Shown: positions 9,182 through 19,111 of the stretch, one piece after another
Layout: every line of letters starts with the position of its first letter
Position numbering within the stretch: position 1 is the stretch's first letter
DNA from: Rhizobium sp. NXC14
Lineage (GTDB): Bacteria; Pseudomonadota; Alphaproteobacteria; Rhizobiales; Rhizobiaceae
Assembly (NCBI RefSeq): GCF_002117485.1
Contig: NZ_CP021030.1
Span: forward strand, 3,103,001 to 3,167,000
Direction of reading: 5' to 3'
DNA: 64,000 bases
Notes under the pieces: generated by a model
The model's input: only the letters and a program-made list of their open reading frames with translations
Told to the model about the DNA's origin: nothing
Database searches by the model: none
Made by a program: the position numbers and the translations under genes

Positions 9182-12100
9182 ATGCCGAAGCGCCAAGACA
9201 TCAAATCGATCCTCATCATCGGCGCGGGACCGATCGTCATTGGCCAGGCTTGCGAATTCGACTATTCCGGCACCCAGGCCTGCAAGGCTTTGAGAGAAGA
9301 AGGCTACCGCGTCATCCTCGTCAACTCCAACCCGGCGACGATCATGACCGACCCCGGGCTGGCAGACGCAACTTACGTCGAGCCGATCACCCCGGAAGTT
9401 GTCGCGAAGATCATCGCCAAGGAGCGCCCGGACGCGCTGCTGCCGACCATGGGCGGCCAGACGGCACTGAATACAGCCCTATCCCTGAAGCGCATGGGCG
9501 TGCTCGACCGCTACAATGTCGAGATGATCGGCGCCAAGCCGGCGGCCATCGACATGGCCGAAGACCGCGCGCTGTTCCGTGAGGCTATGGCACGCATCGG
9601 CCTTGAAACGCCGCGCTCGATGCTGGCGAACGCCACCGACATCAAGGATTTGGACCGCAAGACGCACGAAGCCGAGCGCACCAAACTGCGCGAAAGCCTC
9701 TCCGGTCCCGACCTCGACAAGGCGCTGGACGAGCTGGAAAACCAGTGGAATCTTGGCGAGAGCGACCGCAAGCAGCGCTACCTGAACCATGCCATGGCGA
9801 TCGCCGCCCAGGCACTCGACCATGTCGGCCTGCCCGCCATCATCCGCCCCTCCTTCACCCTCGGCGGCACCGGCGGCGGCATTGCCTACAACCGCTCGGA
9901 ATTCTTCGAGATCGTCGGCGGCGGTCTCGACGCTTCGCCGACTACCGAAGTGCTGATCGAAGAATCGGTGCTCGGCTGGAAGGAGTATGAAATGGAAGTG
10001 GTCCGCGACAAGGCGGACAACTGCATCATCATCTGCTCGATCGAGAACATCGATCCGATGGGCGTTCATACCGGCGACTCCATCACTGTCGCTCCGGCGC
10101 TGACGCTGACCGACAAGGAATACCAGATTATGCGCAACGCCTCGATCGCGGTGCTGCGCGAGATCGGCGTCGAGACTGGCGGCTCGAACGTCCAGTTCGC
10201 CGTCAATCCGAAGGACGGCCGCCTCGTCGTCATCGAAATGAACCCGCGCGTCTCGCGCTCCTCGGCACTCGCTTCCAAGGCCACCGGCTTCCCGATCGCC
10301 AAGGTCGCCGCGAAGCTCGCCATCGGCTACACGCTCGACGAGTTGGAAAACGACATCACCGGCGGCGCAACGCCGGCTTCCTTCGAGCCGTCCATCGACT
10401 ATGTCGTCACCAAGATCCCGCGTTTCGCCTTCGAGAAATTCCCCGGCGCCTCCCCGGTCCTGACCACGGCGATGAAATCGGTGGGCGAAGTCATGGCGAT
10501 CGGCCGTACCTTTGCCGAATCGCTGCAGAAGGCGCTGCGCGGCCTCGAAACCGGCCTGACCGGCCTCGACGAAATCGAGATCCCCGATTTCGAAGAAGGG
10601 GAATCCAGCCAGAACGCCATCCGCGCAGCCATCGGCACGCCGACGCCGGACCGCCTGCGCATGGTCGCCCAGGCGCTGCGCCAGGGCCTCAGCATCGAAG
10701 AGGTGCATGAAGGCTGCAAGATCGATCCCTGGTTCATCGCCGAACTCAAGAATATCGTCGACATGGAAGCCCGCATCCGCGAGCATGGCCTGCCCGGCGA
10801 TGCCGCGAACCTGCGCATGCTGAAGGCCATGGGTTTCTCCGACGCGAGGCTGGCGACCCTGACCGGCAAGCGCCCGAAGGAAGTCGCGGAACTCCGCAAC
10901 AGCCTGAACGTGCGTCCGGTTTTCAAGCGTATCGACACCTGTGCGGCCGAATTCGCTTCGCCTACGGCCTATATGTATTCGACCTACGAGACGCCCTTCG
11001 TCGGCGCCGCCCGCTCGGAAGCTCAAGTCTCCGACCGCAAGAAGGTCGTCATCCTCGGCGGCGGCCCGAACCGCATCGGCCAAGGCATCGAGTTCGACTA
11101 TTGCTGCTGCCATGCCGCCTTCGCGCTGAAGGATGCTGGCTATGAAGCGATCATGATCAACTGCAACCCCGAAACCGTCTCGACCGACTACGACACGTCG
11201 GATCGCCTCTACTTCGAGCCGCTGACGGCCGAAGACGTGATCGAGATCCTGCGCGCCGAACAGGAGAAGGGCGAAGTCGTCGGCGTCATCGTCCAGTTCG
11301 GCGGCCAGACGCCGCTGAAGCTCGCCGAGGCGCTCGAGAAGAACGGTATTCCGATCCTCGGCACCGCGCCTGACGCGATCGACCTCGCCGAAGACCGCGA
11401 CCGCTTCCAGAAGCTTCTGATGAAACTCGATCTTAACCAGCCGAACAACGGCATCGCATATTCGGTCGAGCAGGCCCGCCTCGTCGCCGCCGAAATCGGC
11501 TTCCCGCTTGTCGTGCGCCCGTCTTACGTGCTCGGCGGCCGCGCCATGCAGATCCTGCATTCGGAAGGCCAGCTGCAGACCTACCTTCTCGATACGGTTC
11601 CGGAACTGGTGCCTGAGGATATCAAGCAGCGTTATCCCAACGACAAGACCGGCCAGATCAACACGCTGCTCGGCAAGAATCCGCTGCTCTTCGACAGCTA
11701 CCTCACCCACGCGATCGAAGTCGACGTCGACTGCCTCTCCGATGGCACCGACGTCTATGTCGCCGGCATCATGGAGCATATCGAGGAAGCCGGCATCCAT
11801 TCCGGTGACTCGGCCTGCTCGCTGCCGCCGCGTTCGCTGCCGGTCGAACTGCTCGACGAGTTGGAGCGCCAGGCCAAAGCCATGGCCAAGGCGCTCAATG
11901 TCGGCGGCCTGATGAACGTCCAGTTCGCCATTAAGGACGGCACTGTCTACGTTCTCGAAGTCAATCCGCGCGCCTCGCGCACCGTGCCCTTTGTCGCCAA
12001 GACCATTGGCGCGCCAATCGCCAAGATCGCCGCCCGCGTCATGGCCGGCGAGACGCTCGACGCGACCTTCGCCGCCTATGGGCAGAAGCCCGATCCGCGT

Positions 12101-12670
12101 AAGCTCACCCACATCGCTGTCAAGGAAGCCGTCTTCCCCTTCGCCCGCTTCCCCGGCGTCGACACGCTGCTCGGCCCGGAAATGCGCTCGACCGGCGAAG
12201 TAATCGGCCTCGACACCGATTTTGCCCTGGCCTTCGCCAAGTCGCAGCTCGGCGCCAGCGTCGAGTTGCCGCGTGATGGAACAGTCTTCGTCTCCGTGCG
12301 TGATGAGGACAAGGCGCGCGTGCTGCCGGCGATCCGCATCCTCGTCGAAGAAGGCTTCAAGGTGCTGGCAACCGGCGGCACCGCCCGCTTCCTTGGCGAA
12401 AACGGCATCACCGCCACCAAGATCAACAAGGTCCTGGAAGGCCGTCCGCACATCGAAGACGCGATCCGCAACCGCCAGGTCCAGCTCGTCATCAACACCA
12501 CGGACGGCAACAAGGCGATCTCGGATTCCAAGTCACTGCGCCGCGCAACGTTGATGCAGAAGGTGCCCTATTACACGACGATGGCCGGCGCCGAAGCCGC
12601 CGCTCAGGCGATCAAGGCGCTGAGGGCGGGCAATCTCGAAGTCCGGCCGCTGCAGAGCTACTTCGCTTGA
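9182..12670 (+). CDS. carB: Carbamoyl-phosphate synthase large subunit
   Basis: A 1162-residue ATP-dependent synthase that makes carbamoyl phosphate from bicarbonate, ammonia and two ATP for arginine and pyrimidine synthesis. Two homologous ATP-grasp halves are seen: the first begins [15 protein letters not shown], the second [16 protein letters not shown]. The allosteric MGS-like domain is at the C-terminus ([11 protein letters not shown]). Length matches alphaproteobacterial CarB. An ATG at 9170 is in frame, but the start at 9182 (MPKRQDIKS) matches homologues; neither has a clear Shine-Dalgarno. Very long open frames on the opposite strand here are codon-bias shadows. Confidence 0.98.
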   Translation: MPKRQDIKSILIIGAGPIVIGQACEFDYSGTQACKALREEGYRVILVNSNPATIMTDPGLADATYVEPITPEVVAKIIAKERPDALLPTMGGQTALNTALSLKRMGVLDRYNVEMIGAKPAAIDMAEDRALFREAMARIGLETPRSMLANATDIKDLDRKTHEAERTKLRESLSGPDLDKALDELENQWNLGESDRKQRYLNHAMAIAAQALDHVGLPAIIRPSFTLGGTGGGIAYNRSEFFEIVGGGLDASPTTEVLIEESVLGWKEYEMEVVRDKADNCIIICSIENIDPMGVHTGDSITVAPALTLTDKEYQIMRNASIAVLREIGVETGGSNVQFAVNPKDGRLVVIEMNPRVSRSSALASKATGFPIAKVAAKLAIGYTLDELENDITGGATPASFEPSIDYVVTKIPRFAFEKFPGASPVLTTAMKSVGEVMAIGRTFAESLQKALRGLETGLTGLDEIEIPDFEEGESSQNAIRAAIGTPTPDRLRMVAQALRQGLSIEEVHEGCKIDPWFIAELKNIVDMEARIREHGLPGDAANLRMLKAMGFSDARLATLTGKRPKEVAELRNSLNVRPVFKRIDTCAAEFASPTAYMYSTYETPFVGAARSEAQVSDRKKVVILGGGPNRIGQGIEFDYCCCHAAFALKDAGYEAIMINCNPETVSTDYDTSDRLYFEPLTAEDVIEILRAEQEKGEVVGVIVQFGGQTPLKLAEALEKNGIPILGTAPDAIDLAEDRDRFQKLLMKLDLNQPNNGIAYSVEQARLVAAEIGFPLVVRPSYVLGGRAMQILHSEGQLQTYLLDTVPELVPEDIKQRYPNDKTGQINTLLGKNPLLFDSYLTHAIEVDVDCLSDGTDVYVAGIMEHIEEAGIHSGDSACSLPPRSLPVELLDELERQAKAMAKALNVGGLMNVQFAIKDGTVYVLEVNPRASRTVPFVAKTIGAPIAKIAARVMAGETLDATFAAYGQKPDPRKLTHIAVKEAVFPFARFPGVDTLLGPEMRSTGEVIGLDTDFALAFAKSQLGASVELPRDGTVFVSVRDEDKARVLPAIRILVEEGFKVLATGGTARFLGENGITATKINKVLEGRPHIEDAIRNRQVQLVINTTDGNKAISDSKSLRRATLMQKVPYYTTMAGAEAAAQAIKALRAGNLEVRPLQSYFA

Positions 12671-12677
12671 CATGAGA

Positions 12678-12717
12678 GCAATTCCAGCAGAACTGTGCCG
12701 CAGTCTTGCTGGATTGC
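12678..12717. repeat. Short imperfect palindrome downstream of carB
   Basis: Arms GCAATTCCAGCA (12678-12689) and TGCTGGATTGC (12707-12717) are inverted repeats with one bulged base. It resembles the short palindromes found after genes in rhizobial genomes and may protect or end the carB transcript. Confidence 0.5.
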
Positions 12718-12731
12718 GTAAAAACAAAGAG

Positions 12732-12764
12732 ATAGCGCCATCGCTCGATGGGCGCTGGCGCTAT
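12732..12764 (-). terminator. Stem-loop terminator between convergent carB and the UdgX operon
   Basis: A perfect 9-bp stem (ATAGCGCCA at 12732-12740, TGGCGCTAT at 12756-12764). Read on the minus strand it is followed by CTCTTTGTTTTT, so it fits best as terminator of the leftward rSAM-UdgX operon. It may also serve carB. Confidence 0.7.
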
Positions 12765-12779
12765 TTCGCCGGAATCAAT

Positions 12780-14237
12780 TTATGCGGCTAAGACCATAAG
12801 CCGCTGAATTTCGATCATATCCTCGCGAAACCGCGCCAGTTCCTCTGCCTTCAGCCGCTCGTCAGGAATGCGCAGCAGATAGGATGGATGCACGGTGACG
12901 AAGAGCGTACGCCCTCCTTCGATCGCCATCGCCCTTCCCCTGACATCCTGCAGCCGTTCCTTCACATCGGTCAGCGCCGCAAGCGCCGTTGCCCCCATTG
13001 CGACAATCAGTTTCGGCTTGATCAGCGCCAGCTCCCGATCGAGCCACCAGCGGCAATGCTTCACCTCGCTCATATTGGGCTTTTGGTGGATGCGCCGCTT
13101 GCCACGCGGCTCATACTTGAAATGTTTGACCGCATTGGTGACGTAGAGCCTCGATCGGTCGATGCCGGCCTCTGCTATCACCTGATCGAGAAGCCTGCCG
13201 GCAGGTCCGACGAAGGGGCGGCCCGCAATATCCTCCTGGTCGCCCGGCTGCTCGCCGACAAACATCACCTGCGCATCGCGCGGCCCCTCCCCGAACACGG
13301 TCTGGGTGGCATTGGCATGCAGTGGACAGCGCGTGCAGACGGCGGCTTCCGCGCGCAGTGCTTCCAGCGTGCCCGCTGGAGCCTCAGGTTCTGCCGGGAG
13401 ATTGCGTGCCGCCTGCTGCAAGCGGTCGTGGAACGGCAGCGATTGCGTCGCCTCCCGCGCCGCCATCTCCCGCACCTTGCTTTCGGCCGATGCAATCAAG
13501 CCAGGAATGAGATCGGCCTCCGGCAGGTTCTTCCAGTACTTCTTCGGCATCTCCGCCTGCATCGCCTTCACCTTCAAACGCGCCGGGTTGAAGATATTGG
13601 CGTAGTAGGTACGCCAGAGCTCGTCGGTGGCATCGCTGAGATTAGGTCTGTCGCATGGCTCGTCGGCAATTGTCAGCCGATCGCCGTCCCAGGCGGCCGA
13701 CCCCTTGGGCGTAGCAATCAGCCAGTCCATGTCGTTGAAACGGCGCTGGAAAAACGGAGCCGTGCGCCTTACGATATGATGGTCGGGCTCGAACCAGGCG
13801 AGGAATTTCCGACGCGCTGCCGATACCGCACCAACTTCCTTGAAACGGACGAAGGCTGTCATCTTGTGCGCGTCACGCCGAACATTCTTCGCCATCAGCC
13901 TGGCCCGCAAGACATCCTCATCGGAAGCCACTTCAAGCAGTCGCCGGTCCAATTGCAGCCGCCAGAGCAGACGGTAAAGCAAGGAAAATCGCGCGGGATC
14001 GGAATGGCAGAGAACCGTCTCCGCAAGCTCGATGAAAGCGGGCGGCACCGTCATCGGCTTGCGTGATGTCGCAGGCTCCGGCGGCATGGCATCGCGTTGA
14101 AACGAAAGATCGGCCTCAGCGCTTTTTCCGCGCCAGTCGATCTCCTCGGGCAATATGCCGGCGGCTGCCAAGGCGCGCGCGGCATCCCGCCATTCGCCTA
14201 AATCTCCGCGTCCCGCAAGCACGACCCTGCGCATCAC
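12780..14237 (-). CDS. DUF4130 domain fused to UdgX-family uracil-DNA glycosylase/binding domain
   Basis: A 485-residue two-part protein. Residues about 1-250 match the DUF4130 family, known as the companion of a radical SAM protein. Residues about 290-485 are a UdgX-like uracil-DNA glycosylase: CTRC (about 301-304) for the Fe-S cluster, VGEQPGDQ near 328, the UdgX insertion GKRRIHQKP with His near 384, and HPSYLLR near 450. In characterised UdgX that His forms a covalent bond to the deoxyribose after uracil removal, trapping the protein on DNA. The start overlaps the end of the radical SAM gene by 4 bp, so the two are translationally coupled. A LexA box precedes the operon. The joint reaction is unknown. 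Confidence 0.88.
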   Translation of the reverse strand: MMRRVVLAGRGDLGEWRDAARALAAAGILPEEIDWRGKSAEADLSFQRDAMPPEPATSRKPMTVPPAFIELAETVLCHSDPARFSLLYRLLWRLQLDRRLLEVASDEDVLRARLMAKNVRRDAHKMTAFVRFKEVGAVSAARRKFLAWFEPDHHIVRRTAPFFQRRFNDMDWLIATPKGSAAWDGDRLTIADEPCDRPNLSDATDELWRTYYANIFNPARLKVKAMQAEMPKKYWKNLPEADLIPGLIASAESKVREMAAREATQSLPFHDRLQQAARNLPAEPEAPAGTLEALRAEAAVCTRCPLHANATQTVFGEGPRDAQVMFVGEQPGDQEDIAGRPFVGPAGRLLDQVIAEAGIDRSRLYVTNAVKHFKYEPRGKRRIHQKPNMSEVKHCRWWLDRELALIKPKLIVAMGATALAALTDVKERLQDVRGRAMAIEGGRTLFVTVHPSYLLRIPDERLKAEELARFREDMIEIQRLMVLAA

Positions 14238-15466
14238 AGCAACGACAATTGTTCAGGCTGCGGCTCAAACATGGCGCGCAGGTCCGGGCGGTCGATCAGC
14301 CGTCGGGGCGACCAGCCTTCCGCTGAGATGAAGGCTTGAACTTTCTTGATCGAGACGCCGAGCCGCGAGAGATCGTCGAGCCGCAGGCGGCGAAAACGGC
14401 GCGCCGAAACGATCGCCTTCACCGTCTTAGTGCCGAGACCCGGAACACGCAGCAACCGCTCGCGCTCGGCCTTGTTGATGTCGACGGGAAATTCGCCTCG
14501 GTTGGCAAGCGCCCAAGCAAGCTTCGGATCGAGATTGAGATCGAGCATGCCGCCCGCCTGGTTTGCAGTGATTTCCTCGACGCCGAAACCGTAGAATCGA
14601 TAGAGCCAGTCGGCCTGGTAAAGCCGGTGTTCGCGCATCAGCGGCGGCTTGATCAGCGGCAGGTTTTTAGAGGCGTCGGGGATAGGGCTGAAGGCGGAAT
14701 AATAGACGCGCTTCAGGCCATAGCTGCTATAGAGCCGGCCGCTGCTCGCCAGGATCGTCGCATCATTGGCCCCGTCCGCGCCGACGATCATCTGCGTGCT
14801 CTGGCCGGCCGGGACGAAACGCTGTCGTTTTTTGGTCTTAAGCGTCGGTTCATCAGCAGCCTCGATCTTCAACCTGAGATCAGCCATCGATCGCCTGATA
14901 CTGGCAGGCTTCTTCTCCGGTGCGAAACGGGAAATCCCGCTATCGGTCGGCAGTTCGATATTGAGCGACAGCCTGTCGGCATGAAGCCCCGCCTCCTCGA
15001 TCAGATGCGGCGACGCCTCAGGGATCGCTTTGAGATGGATATAGCCGCGGAAATTGTGGGTTACCCGCAGCTCACGCACGATGCGGACCAGCTCCTCCAT
15101 CGTGTAATCGGAAGAGCGAATGATACCGGAGGACAGGAAGAGGCCTTCGATATAGTTGCGGCGGTAGAATTCGAGCGTCAGCCAGACGACCTCCTCCGCC
15201 GTGAAGCGTGCCCGCTCGACATTGCTAGAGGAGCGATTGACGCAATAGGCACAGTCATAGATGCAGAAATTGGTGAGCAGGATCTTCAGAAGCGAAATGC
15301 ACCGCCCATCCGGAGCATAGGCATGGCAGATGCCGGACCCCTCGGTCGAACCCAGTCCGCCGCTTCTGCGCGAATCGCGTTTCACTGTGCCGCTGGAAGC
15401 ACAGGAAGCACCGTATTTCGCGGCGTCTGAAAGGATGGCCAAACGTTCGGTTAGCGACTTCTTCAT
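14234..15466 (-). CDS. Putative DNA modification/repair radical SAM protein with helix-hairpin-helix tail
   Basis: A 410-residue protein. The radical SAM cluster motif is FCIYDCAYC (CX3CX2C; Cys about 68, 72 and 75). A helix-hairpin-helix DNA-binding region ([13 protein letters not shown]) lies near 337-371. The N-terminus [10 protein letters not shown] is typical of the radical SAM family that is genomically linked to DUF4130/UDG proteins. A GTG at 15476-15478 is in frame, but it lies inside the LexA box; I prefer the ATG at 15464-15466. The promoter overlaps the box, so the message may be leaderless. Presumed role: radical repair or modification of a DNA lesion together with the UdgX fusion. 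The chemistry is unestablished as far as I know. Confidence 0.87.
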   Translation of the reverse strand: MKKSLTERLAILSDAAKYGASCASSGTVKRDSRRSGGLGSTEGSGICHAYAPDGRCISLLKILLTNFCIYDCAYCVNRSSSNVERARFTAEEVVWLTLEFYRRNYIEGLFLSSGIIRSSDYTMEELVRIVRELRVTHNFRGYIHLKAIPEASPHLIEEAGLHADRLSLNIELPTDSGISRFAPEKKPASIRRSMADLRLKIEAADEPTLKTKKRQRFVPAGQSTQMIVGADGANDATILASSGRLYSSYGLKRVYYSAFSPIPDASKNLPLIKPPLMREHRLYQADWLYRFYGFGVEEITANQAGGMLDLNLDPKLAWALANRGEFPVDINKAERERLLRVPGLGTKTVKAIVSARRFRRLRLDDLSRLGVSIKKVQAFISAEGWSPRRLIDRPDLRAMFEPQPEQLSLL

Positions 15467-15472
15467 TAGAAT

Positions 15473-15487
15473 GTTCACTATATGTTC
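15473..15487 (-). promoter_or_regulatory. LexA (SOS) box, GTTC-N7-GTTC
   Basis: The plus strand reads GTTC (15473-15476), seven bases, GTTC (15484-15487): an exact match to the alphaproteobacterial LexA direct-repeat consensus. It lies 6 bp upstream of the preferred ATG of the radical SAM gene. On the minus strand a -35-like TTGACT and a -10-like TATAGT surround or overlap it, so a bound repressor would block the promoter. greA is divergent but about 245 bp away. Confidence 0.82.
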
Positions 15488-15732
15488 TTGGTTGCAAAGT
15501 CAATCCCGACGTCCCCGCTTATGCCCCGTTTTGGCGCACATCACCTGACGTACCAGCGGGTTGGGTTTCATTTATGCGAATTTTCTGGAAATCAGCCGTG
15601 GCGATCTGCTATAAGCATGCAACTATGATTGTGGCACGGTTCCGAAGCTCCCCTTCGGGACCTGTTTTCTTTTGTGTGTGCCTGACTGTGCTGACGCAAG
15701 ACGGGCGGCCGCAAGGAGTGAAGGACAGAAAA

Positions 15733-16209
15733 ATGGTTGATAAGGTACCGATGACACAGGGTGGTTTCGTCAAGCTGCAGGAAGAACTGCGCTGGCGTCA
15801 GCAGGAAGAGCGTCCCCGAATCATCGAGGCGATCGCCGAAGCCCGTGCCCATGGCGACCTTTCCGAAAATGCCGAATACCACGCAGCCAAGGAAGCCCAG
15901 AGCCACAACGAGGGTCGCATCACCGAGCTGGAAGACCTGACGGCGCGCGCCGAAGTTATCGATCTCACCAAGATGTCGGGCGACAAGATCAAGTTCGGCG
16001 CCAGGGTGAAGCTCGTCGACGAGGACACCGAGGAAGAAAAGACCTACCAGATCGTCGGCGACCAGGAAGCCGACGTCAAGGCCGGCCGCATCTCCATCTC
16101 CTCCCCGATCGCCCGTGCGCTGATCGGCAAGGAAGTCGGCGATTCCATCGAGGTCAACGCGCCCGGTGGCTCCAAGGCCTATGAAATCCTCCAGGTTTCC
16201 TGGGGCTGA
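15733..16209 (+). CDS. greA: Transcription elongation factor GreA
   Basis: A 158-residue factor that rescues backtracked RNA polymerase by stimulating transcript cleavage. The N-terminal coiled coil carries the acidic tip region ([15 protein letters not shown]), followed by the FKBP-like C-terminal domain ([16 protein letters not shown]). The frame is open much further upstream, but the ATG at 15733 gives the family start MVDKVPMT and has GGAGTGAAGGA before it. Length equals standard GreA. lpcC follows after 26 bp. Confidence 0.97.
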   Translation: MVDKVPMTQGGFVKLQEELRWRQQEERPRIIEAIAEARAHGDLSENAEYHAAKEAQSHNEGRITELEDLTARAEVIDLTKMSGDKIKFGARVKLVDEDTEEEKTYQIVGDQEADVKAGRISISSPIARALIGKEVGDSIEVNAPGGSKAYEILQVSWG

Positions 16210-16235
16210 TCGCCCGCCAGACATGAGATCCATCC

Positions 16236-17294
16236 TTGCCGGACATTCGTGACGTCGAGATCATCGCGCCCAATTTCAAGCGCCGGCTCTCCGGCGTCAC
16301 CTCGACCATCGTCCAGCTCATCCCGTGCCAGATCCGGCTTGGCATGCGCATAGCAACGCTCGGGCCGGGCCTGCCGGAGGGCCTGCCAAAACTGAGTTGG
16401 GCGCAGCTTTTCGGGCTCTGGCGCCCGCCGGCCCGGCGCCGTCACCGCGTCTGGCACGCCCGCCGCAACAATGAGATGGCCGTCGGCATCCTGCTTCGTC
16501 ATGTCCTGCGCATGCCGCTGAAGCTGCTCTTCACCTCGGCCGCGCAACGCCGTCACACCGCCTATACGAGATGGCTGATCCGCCGCATGGATGCGGTAAT
16601 CGCGACCAGCGACCGTTCCGGCTCCTTTCTCGAGGTGCCTCACACGGTCATCCAGCACGGCGTCGACCTTTCCTTGTTCCACCCGCCGGAAACGGCCGAC
16701 GATGGCATTGGCGCCACCGGGCTGCGCGGACGCTATCTCGTCGGCTGCTTCGGCCGCGTGCGTCATCAGAAAGGCACCGATCTCTTCGTCCAAGCGATGA
16801 TCGACCTCTTGCCGCAGCACCCCGAATGGACGGCCGTCGTCTCCGGCCGCGTGACGGCGGAGCACACCGCCTTCGGCGAAAAGCTCAAGGCCGATGTCGC
16901 CGCCGCGGGCCTCGCCGACCGTATCCTTTTCCTCGGTGAAGTGCCCGATATCAAAATCTGGTATCGCCGTTTGACGCTTTACGTAGCCCCTTCCCGCAAT
17001 GAGGGCTTCGGTCTGACGCCGCTCGAAGCCATGGCGTCGCGGACCGCGGTGGTGGCATCGGACGCCGGCGCCTATGCCGAACTCATCGCCGAAGGCGAGA
17101 CCGGCTCGGTGGTGGCCGCCGGCGATGGTGAGGCGCTGACGCGGGCCATCGCCCCTTACATCGCAAATCCAACTCTCGCGATTGCCCATGGCGAGAATGC
17201 GTTGCGCCATGTCAGGTCGAATTTCGCTCTGGAGAAGGAAGCAAACGCGATCGGCGCCGTCTACGATCGCCTACTCGGCGATAATCGCGGCTGA
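16236..17294 (+). CDS. lpcC: Lipopolysaccharide core mannosyltransferase, GT4 family (LpcC-like)
   Basis: A 352-residue GT-B glycosyltransferase. It has the GT4 hallmarks: acceptor-side N-terminus (NFKRRLSGVTST), a CFGRVRHQKGTDLF strand starting the C-terminal domain, and the nucleotide-sugar motif SRNEGFGLTPLEAMAS with its EX7E pattern. The start appears to be TTG at 16236; no ATG gives a family-like N-terminus. Length and the position after greA agree with R. leguminosarum LpcC, which adds mannose from GDP-mannose to Kdo of the LPS inner core. The specific name rests on recalled synteny and sequence feel, so I am less sure of it than of the family. Confidence 0.78.
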   Translation: MPDIRDVEIIAPNFKRRLSGVTSTIVQLIPCQIRLGMRIATLGPGLPEGLPKLSWAQLFGLWRPPARRRHRVWHARRNNEMAVGILLRHVLRMPLKLLFTSAAQRRHTAYTRWLIRRMDAVIATSDRSGSFLEVPHTVIQHGVDLSLFHPPETADDGIGATGLRGRYLVGCFGRVRHQKGTDLFVQAMIDLLPQHPEWTAVVSGRVTAEHTAFGEKLKADVAAAGLADRILFLGEVPDIKIWYRRLTLYVAPSRNEGFGLTPLEAMASRTAVVASDAGAYAELIAEGETGSVVAAGDGEALTRAIAPYIANPTLAIAHGENALRHVRSNFALEKEANAIGAVYDRLLGDNRG

Positions 17295-17362
17295 GCGGAA
17301 CGAAACCGGGCTCGTTGGATAACGGGCCTGGGGCCGCTGAAGAAAGTCCGCCGACCCTCCTT

Positions 17363-17458
17363 CGTCATGCTCGGGCTTGTCCCCCGGTTGTCCGGAGCAT
17401 CTGCCTCGGGTCGGTAGCAGATCCTAGGCACAAGGCTGCACAATGGCCGGGAATGACG
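17363..17458. repeat. Dispersed palindromic element, copy 1
   Basis: Outer arms CGTCATGCTCGGGCTTG and GGGAATGACG bracket an inner segment, AGCAGATCCTAGGCACAAGG, that matches the element at 58729-58845 and, in part, 27121-27142. It lies between lpcC and dctA, which converge. It resembles rhizobial mosaic intergenic elements. Confidence 0.65.
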
Positions 17459-17487
17459 ACGAGAGAACGAAATTCTCGATACGCGAA

Positions 17488-17509
17488 CGGCCCGTTGTGG
17501 AACGGGCCG
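17488..17509. terminator. Stem-loop between lpcC and dctA
   Basis: A perfect 9-bp stem (CGGCCCGTT at 17488-17496, AACGGGCCG at 17501-17509) with a GTGG loop lies 28 bp past the dctA stop. Neither side has a strong T tract, so it may be a transcript-end stabiliser rather than a classic terminator. Confidence 0.5.
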
Positions 17510-17537
17510 CTGCAAGGATTACCAACGATCGGCTGGT

Positions 17538-18872
17538 CTATTCGGCGGGCTGAAGTCCGCCGGCCGGTGCCGCCTCTTCCGTCTGGCCGCCGAGAGCTGC
17601 GGCGAGCTGCGCGGTATCCAGTTCCTTTTCCCAGCGTGCCACGACGATCGTCGCGACCGCATTGCCGACGAGGTTGGTCAGCGCCCGGCATTCCGACATG
17701 AAGCGGTCGATGCCGAGGATAAGCGCCATGCCGGCGACTGGCACGGAGGGCACGACGGAGAGCGTCGCGGCAAGCGTGATGAAGCCGGCGCCGGTGATTC
17801 CAGCAGCCCCCTTCGAGCTCAGCATCGCCACGAGCAGCAGCAGGATCTGATCACCCCAGGAGAGCTGGATGCCGGTTGCCTGGGCAATGAAAAGGGCGGC
17901 CAGCGTCATGTAGATATTGGTGCCGTCGAGATTGAAGGAATAGCCTGTCGGGATGACGAGGCCGACGACCGAGCGCTTGCAGCCGGCCTTTTCCATCTTG
18001 TTCATCAGCCCTGGCAGTGCGGCCTCGGACGACGAGGTGCCGAGAACCAGCAGCAGCTCTTCCTTGATGTAGCGCAGCAGCGCCAGGATCGAGAAGCCGT
18101 TATAGCGGGCGACGGCGCCGAGCACGACCAGAACGAAGAGCAGCGAGGTGATGTAGAAGGTGCCGATCAGCATGGCGAGGTTGGCGATCGAACCGATGCC
18201 GTACTTGCCGATTGTGAAGGCCATGGCGCCGAAGGCACCGATGGGGGCGGCCTTCATCAGGATGGCGACAAGTTTGAAGACAGGAGCCGTCAGCGCATTG
18301 AGGAAGGTCACGACCTGCTCACCCTTTTCGCCGACCATGGCGAGCGCAATGCCGAACAGCACCGAGAAGAACAATACCTGCAGAATATCGCCATCGGCAA
18401 AGGCGCCGACAATCGTCGTGGGGATGATGTTCGTGAGGAAGCCGACGATGCTCTGCTCATGCGCCTTCTCGGCAAAGGTTGCGACGGCCTTCGGGTCGAG
18501 CGAAGCCGGATCGATATTCATGCCCGCGCCGGGCTGAATGACATTGGCGACGACCATGCCGATGACGAGCGCCAAGGTCGAGAAGGTTAGGAAGTAGAGC
18601 ATTGCCTTGCCGGCGACGCGGCCGACCTTCTTCAAGTCGCTCATGCCGGCAATACCGGTCGCAACCGTCAGGAAGATGACCGGCGCGATGATCATCTTGA
18701 CGAGTTTGATGAAGGCATCGCCGAGCGGCTTCAGCTGCGTGCCGAGTTCGGGGTAGAAATGGCCGAGCAGGATACCCGCGGCGATGGCGGCGAGAACCTG
18801 AACGTAAAGATGGGCATAAAAGGGTTTTCTGCGCTTGCTGTCCGCGACTGCATCGAATGGTGCTGCGATCAT
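17538..18872 (-). CDS. dctA: C4-dicarboxylate/H+ symporter DctA
   Basis: A 444-residue inner-membrane carrier of the DAACS family that imports succinate, malate and fumarate, the main carbon source of bacteroids in legume nodules. Diagnostic segments are [14 protein letters not shown] (serine-rich reentrant loop), [12 protein letters not shown] and the helical start [15 protein letters not shown]. The ATG is preceded by AGGAGG. It is transcribed away from dctB/dctD, and the shared intergenic region carries a sigma-54 promoter and DctD-type operators. Name and role are secure from sequence plus neighbours. Confidence 0.97.
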   Translation of the reverse strand: MIAAPFDAVADSKRRKPFYAHLYVQVLAAIAAGILLGHFYPELGTQLKPLGDAFIKLVKMIIAPVIFLTVATGIAGMSDLKKVGRVAGKAMLYFLTFSTLALVIGMVVANVIQPGAGMNIDPASLDPKAVATFAEKAHEQSIVGFLTNIIPTTIVGAFADGDILQVLFFSVLFGIALAMVGEKGEQVVTFLNALTAPVFKLVAILMKAAPIGAFGAMAFTIGKYGIGSIANLAMLIGTFYITSLLFVLVVLGAVARYNGFSILALLRYIKEELLLVLGTSSSEAALPGLMNKMEKAGCKRSVVGLVIPTGYSFNLDGTNIYMTLAALFIAQATGIQLSWGDQILLLLVAMLSSKGAAGITGAGFITLAATLSVVPSVPVAGMALILGIDRFMSECRALTNLVGNAVATIVVARWEKELDTAQLAAALGGQTEEAAPAGGLQPAE

Positions 18873-18964
18873 GATGTCCTCCTAAAGGCTCGTCCGGAAC
18901 GAACTCCGGCCTCCCGAGCCGTTCGCTTCACTCCAACAGCTCAGCCGTTGTTGCCATCTCTTTC

Positions 18965-18979
18965 GCAAGCGCCGTGCCA
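18965..18979 (-). promoter_or_regulatory. Sigma-54 promoter of dctA
   Basis: On the minus strand the sequence is TGGCACGGCGCTTGC, an exact match to the -24/-12 consensus TGGCAC-N5-TTGC. It sits about 90 bp upstream of the dctA ATG, so the leader is about 80 nt. Transcription would need RpoN and phosphorylated DctD. Confidence 0.93.
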
Positions 18980-19054
18980 GTTTCGAGTAGCCTTTCTAGA
19001 GCGTTGTATTTCCTGCATAAAAACTTTCCATAGGCCCTTGGGTCTTTAAGGAGA

Positions 19055-19102
19055 TGCGAAAAACCACACAAATCTATTTGCGTCTCGTGCGGAAAGATGC
19101 AC
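19055..19102. promoter_or_regulatory. Candidate tandem DctD binding sites upstream of dctA
   Basis: The better site is GTGC-N8-GCAC at 19087-19102, a dyad resembling known DctD operators. A weaker related sequence (TGCGAAAAACCACACA) lies at 19055-19070. Their 32-bp offset is about three helical turns, as expected for tandem upstream activator sites. They lie about 80-120 bp upstream of the sigma-54 promoter. Confidence 0.65.
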
Positions 19103-19111
19103 AAATCCCCC

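Noticed and set aside
9479..12451. 990-codon open frame antisense to carB
   Set aside because: It mirrors the codon bias of the true gene in high-GC DNA; no start context, no recognisable domain, and carB is certain on the other strand.
14336..15430. 364-codon plus-strand frame opposite the radical SAM gene
   Set aside because: Antisense shadow with no motifs or start signal; the minus-strand protein has clear cluster and HhH motifs.
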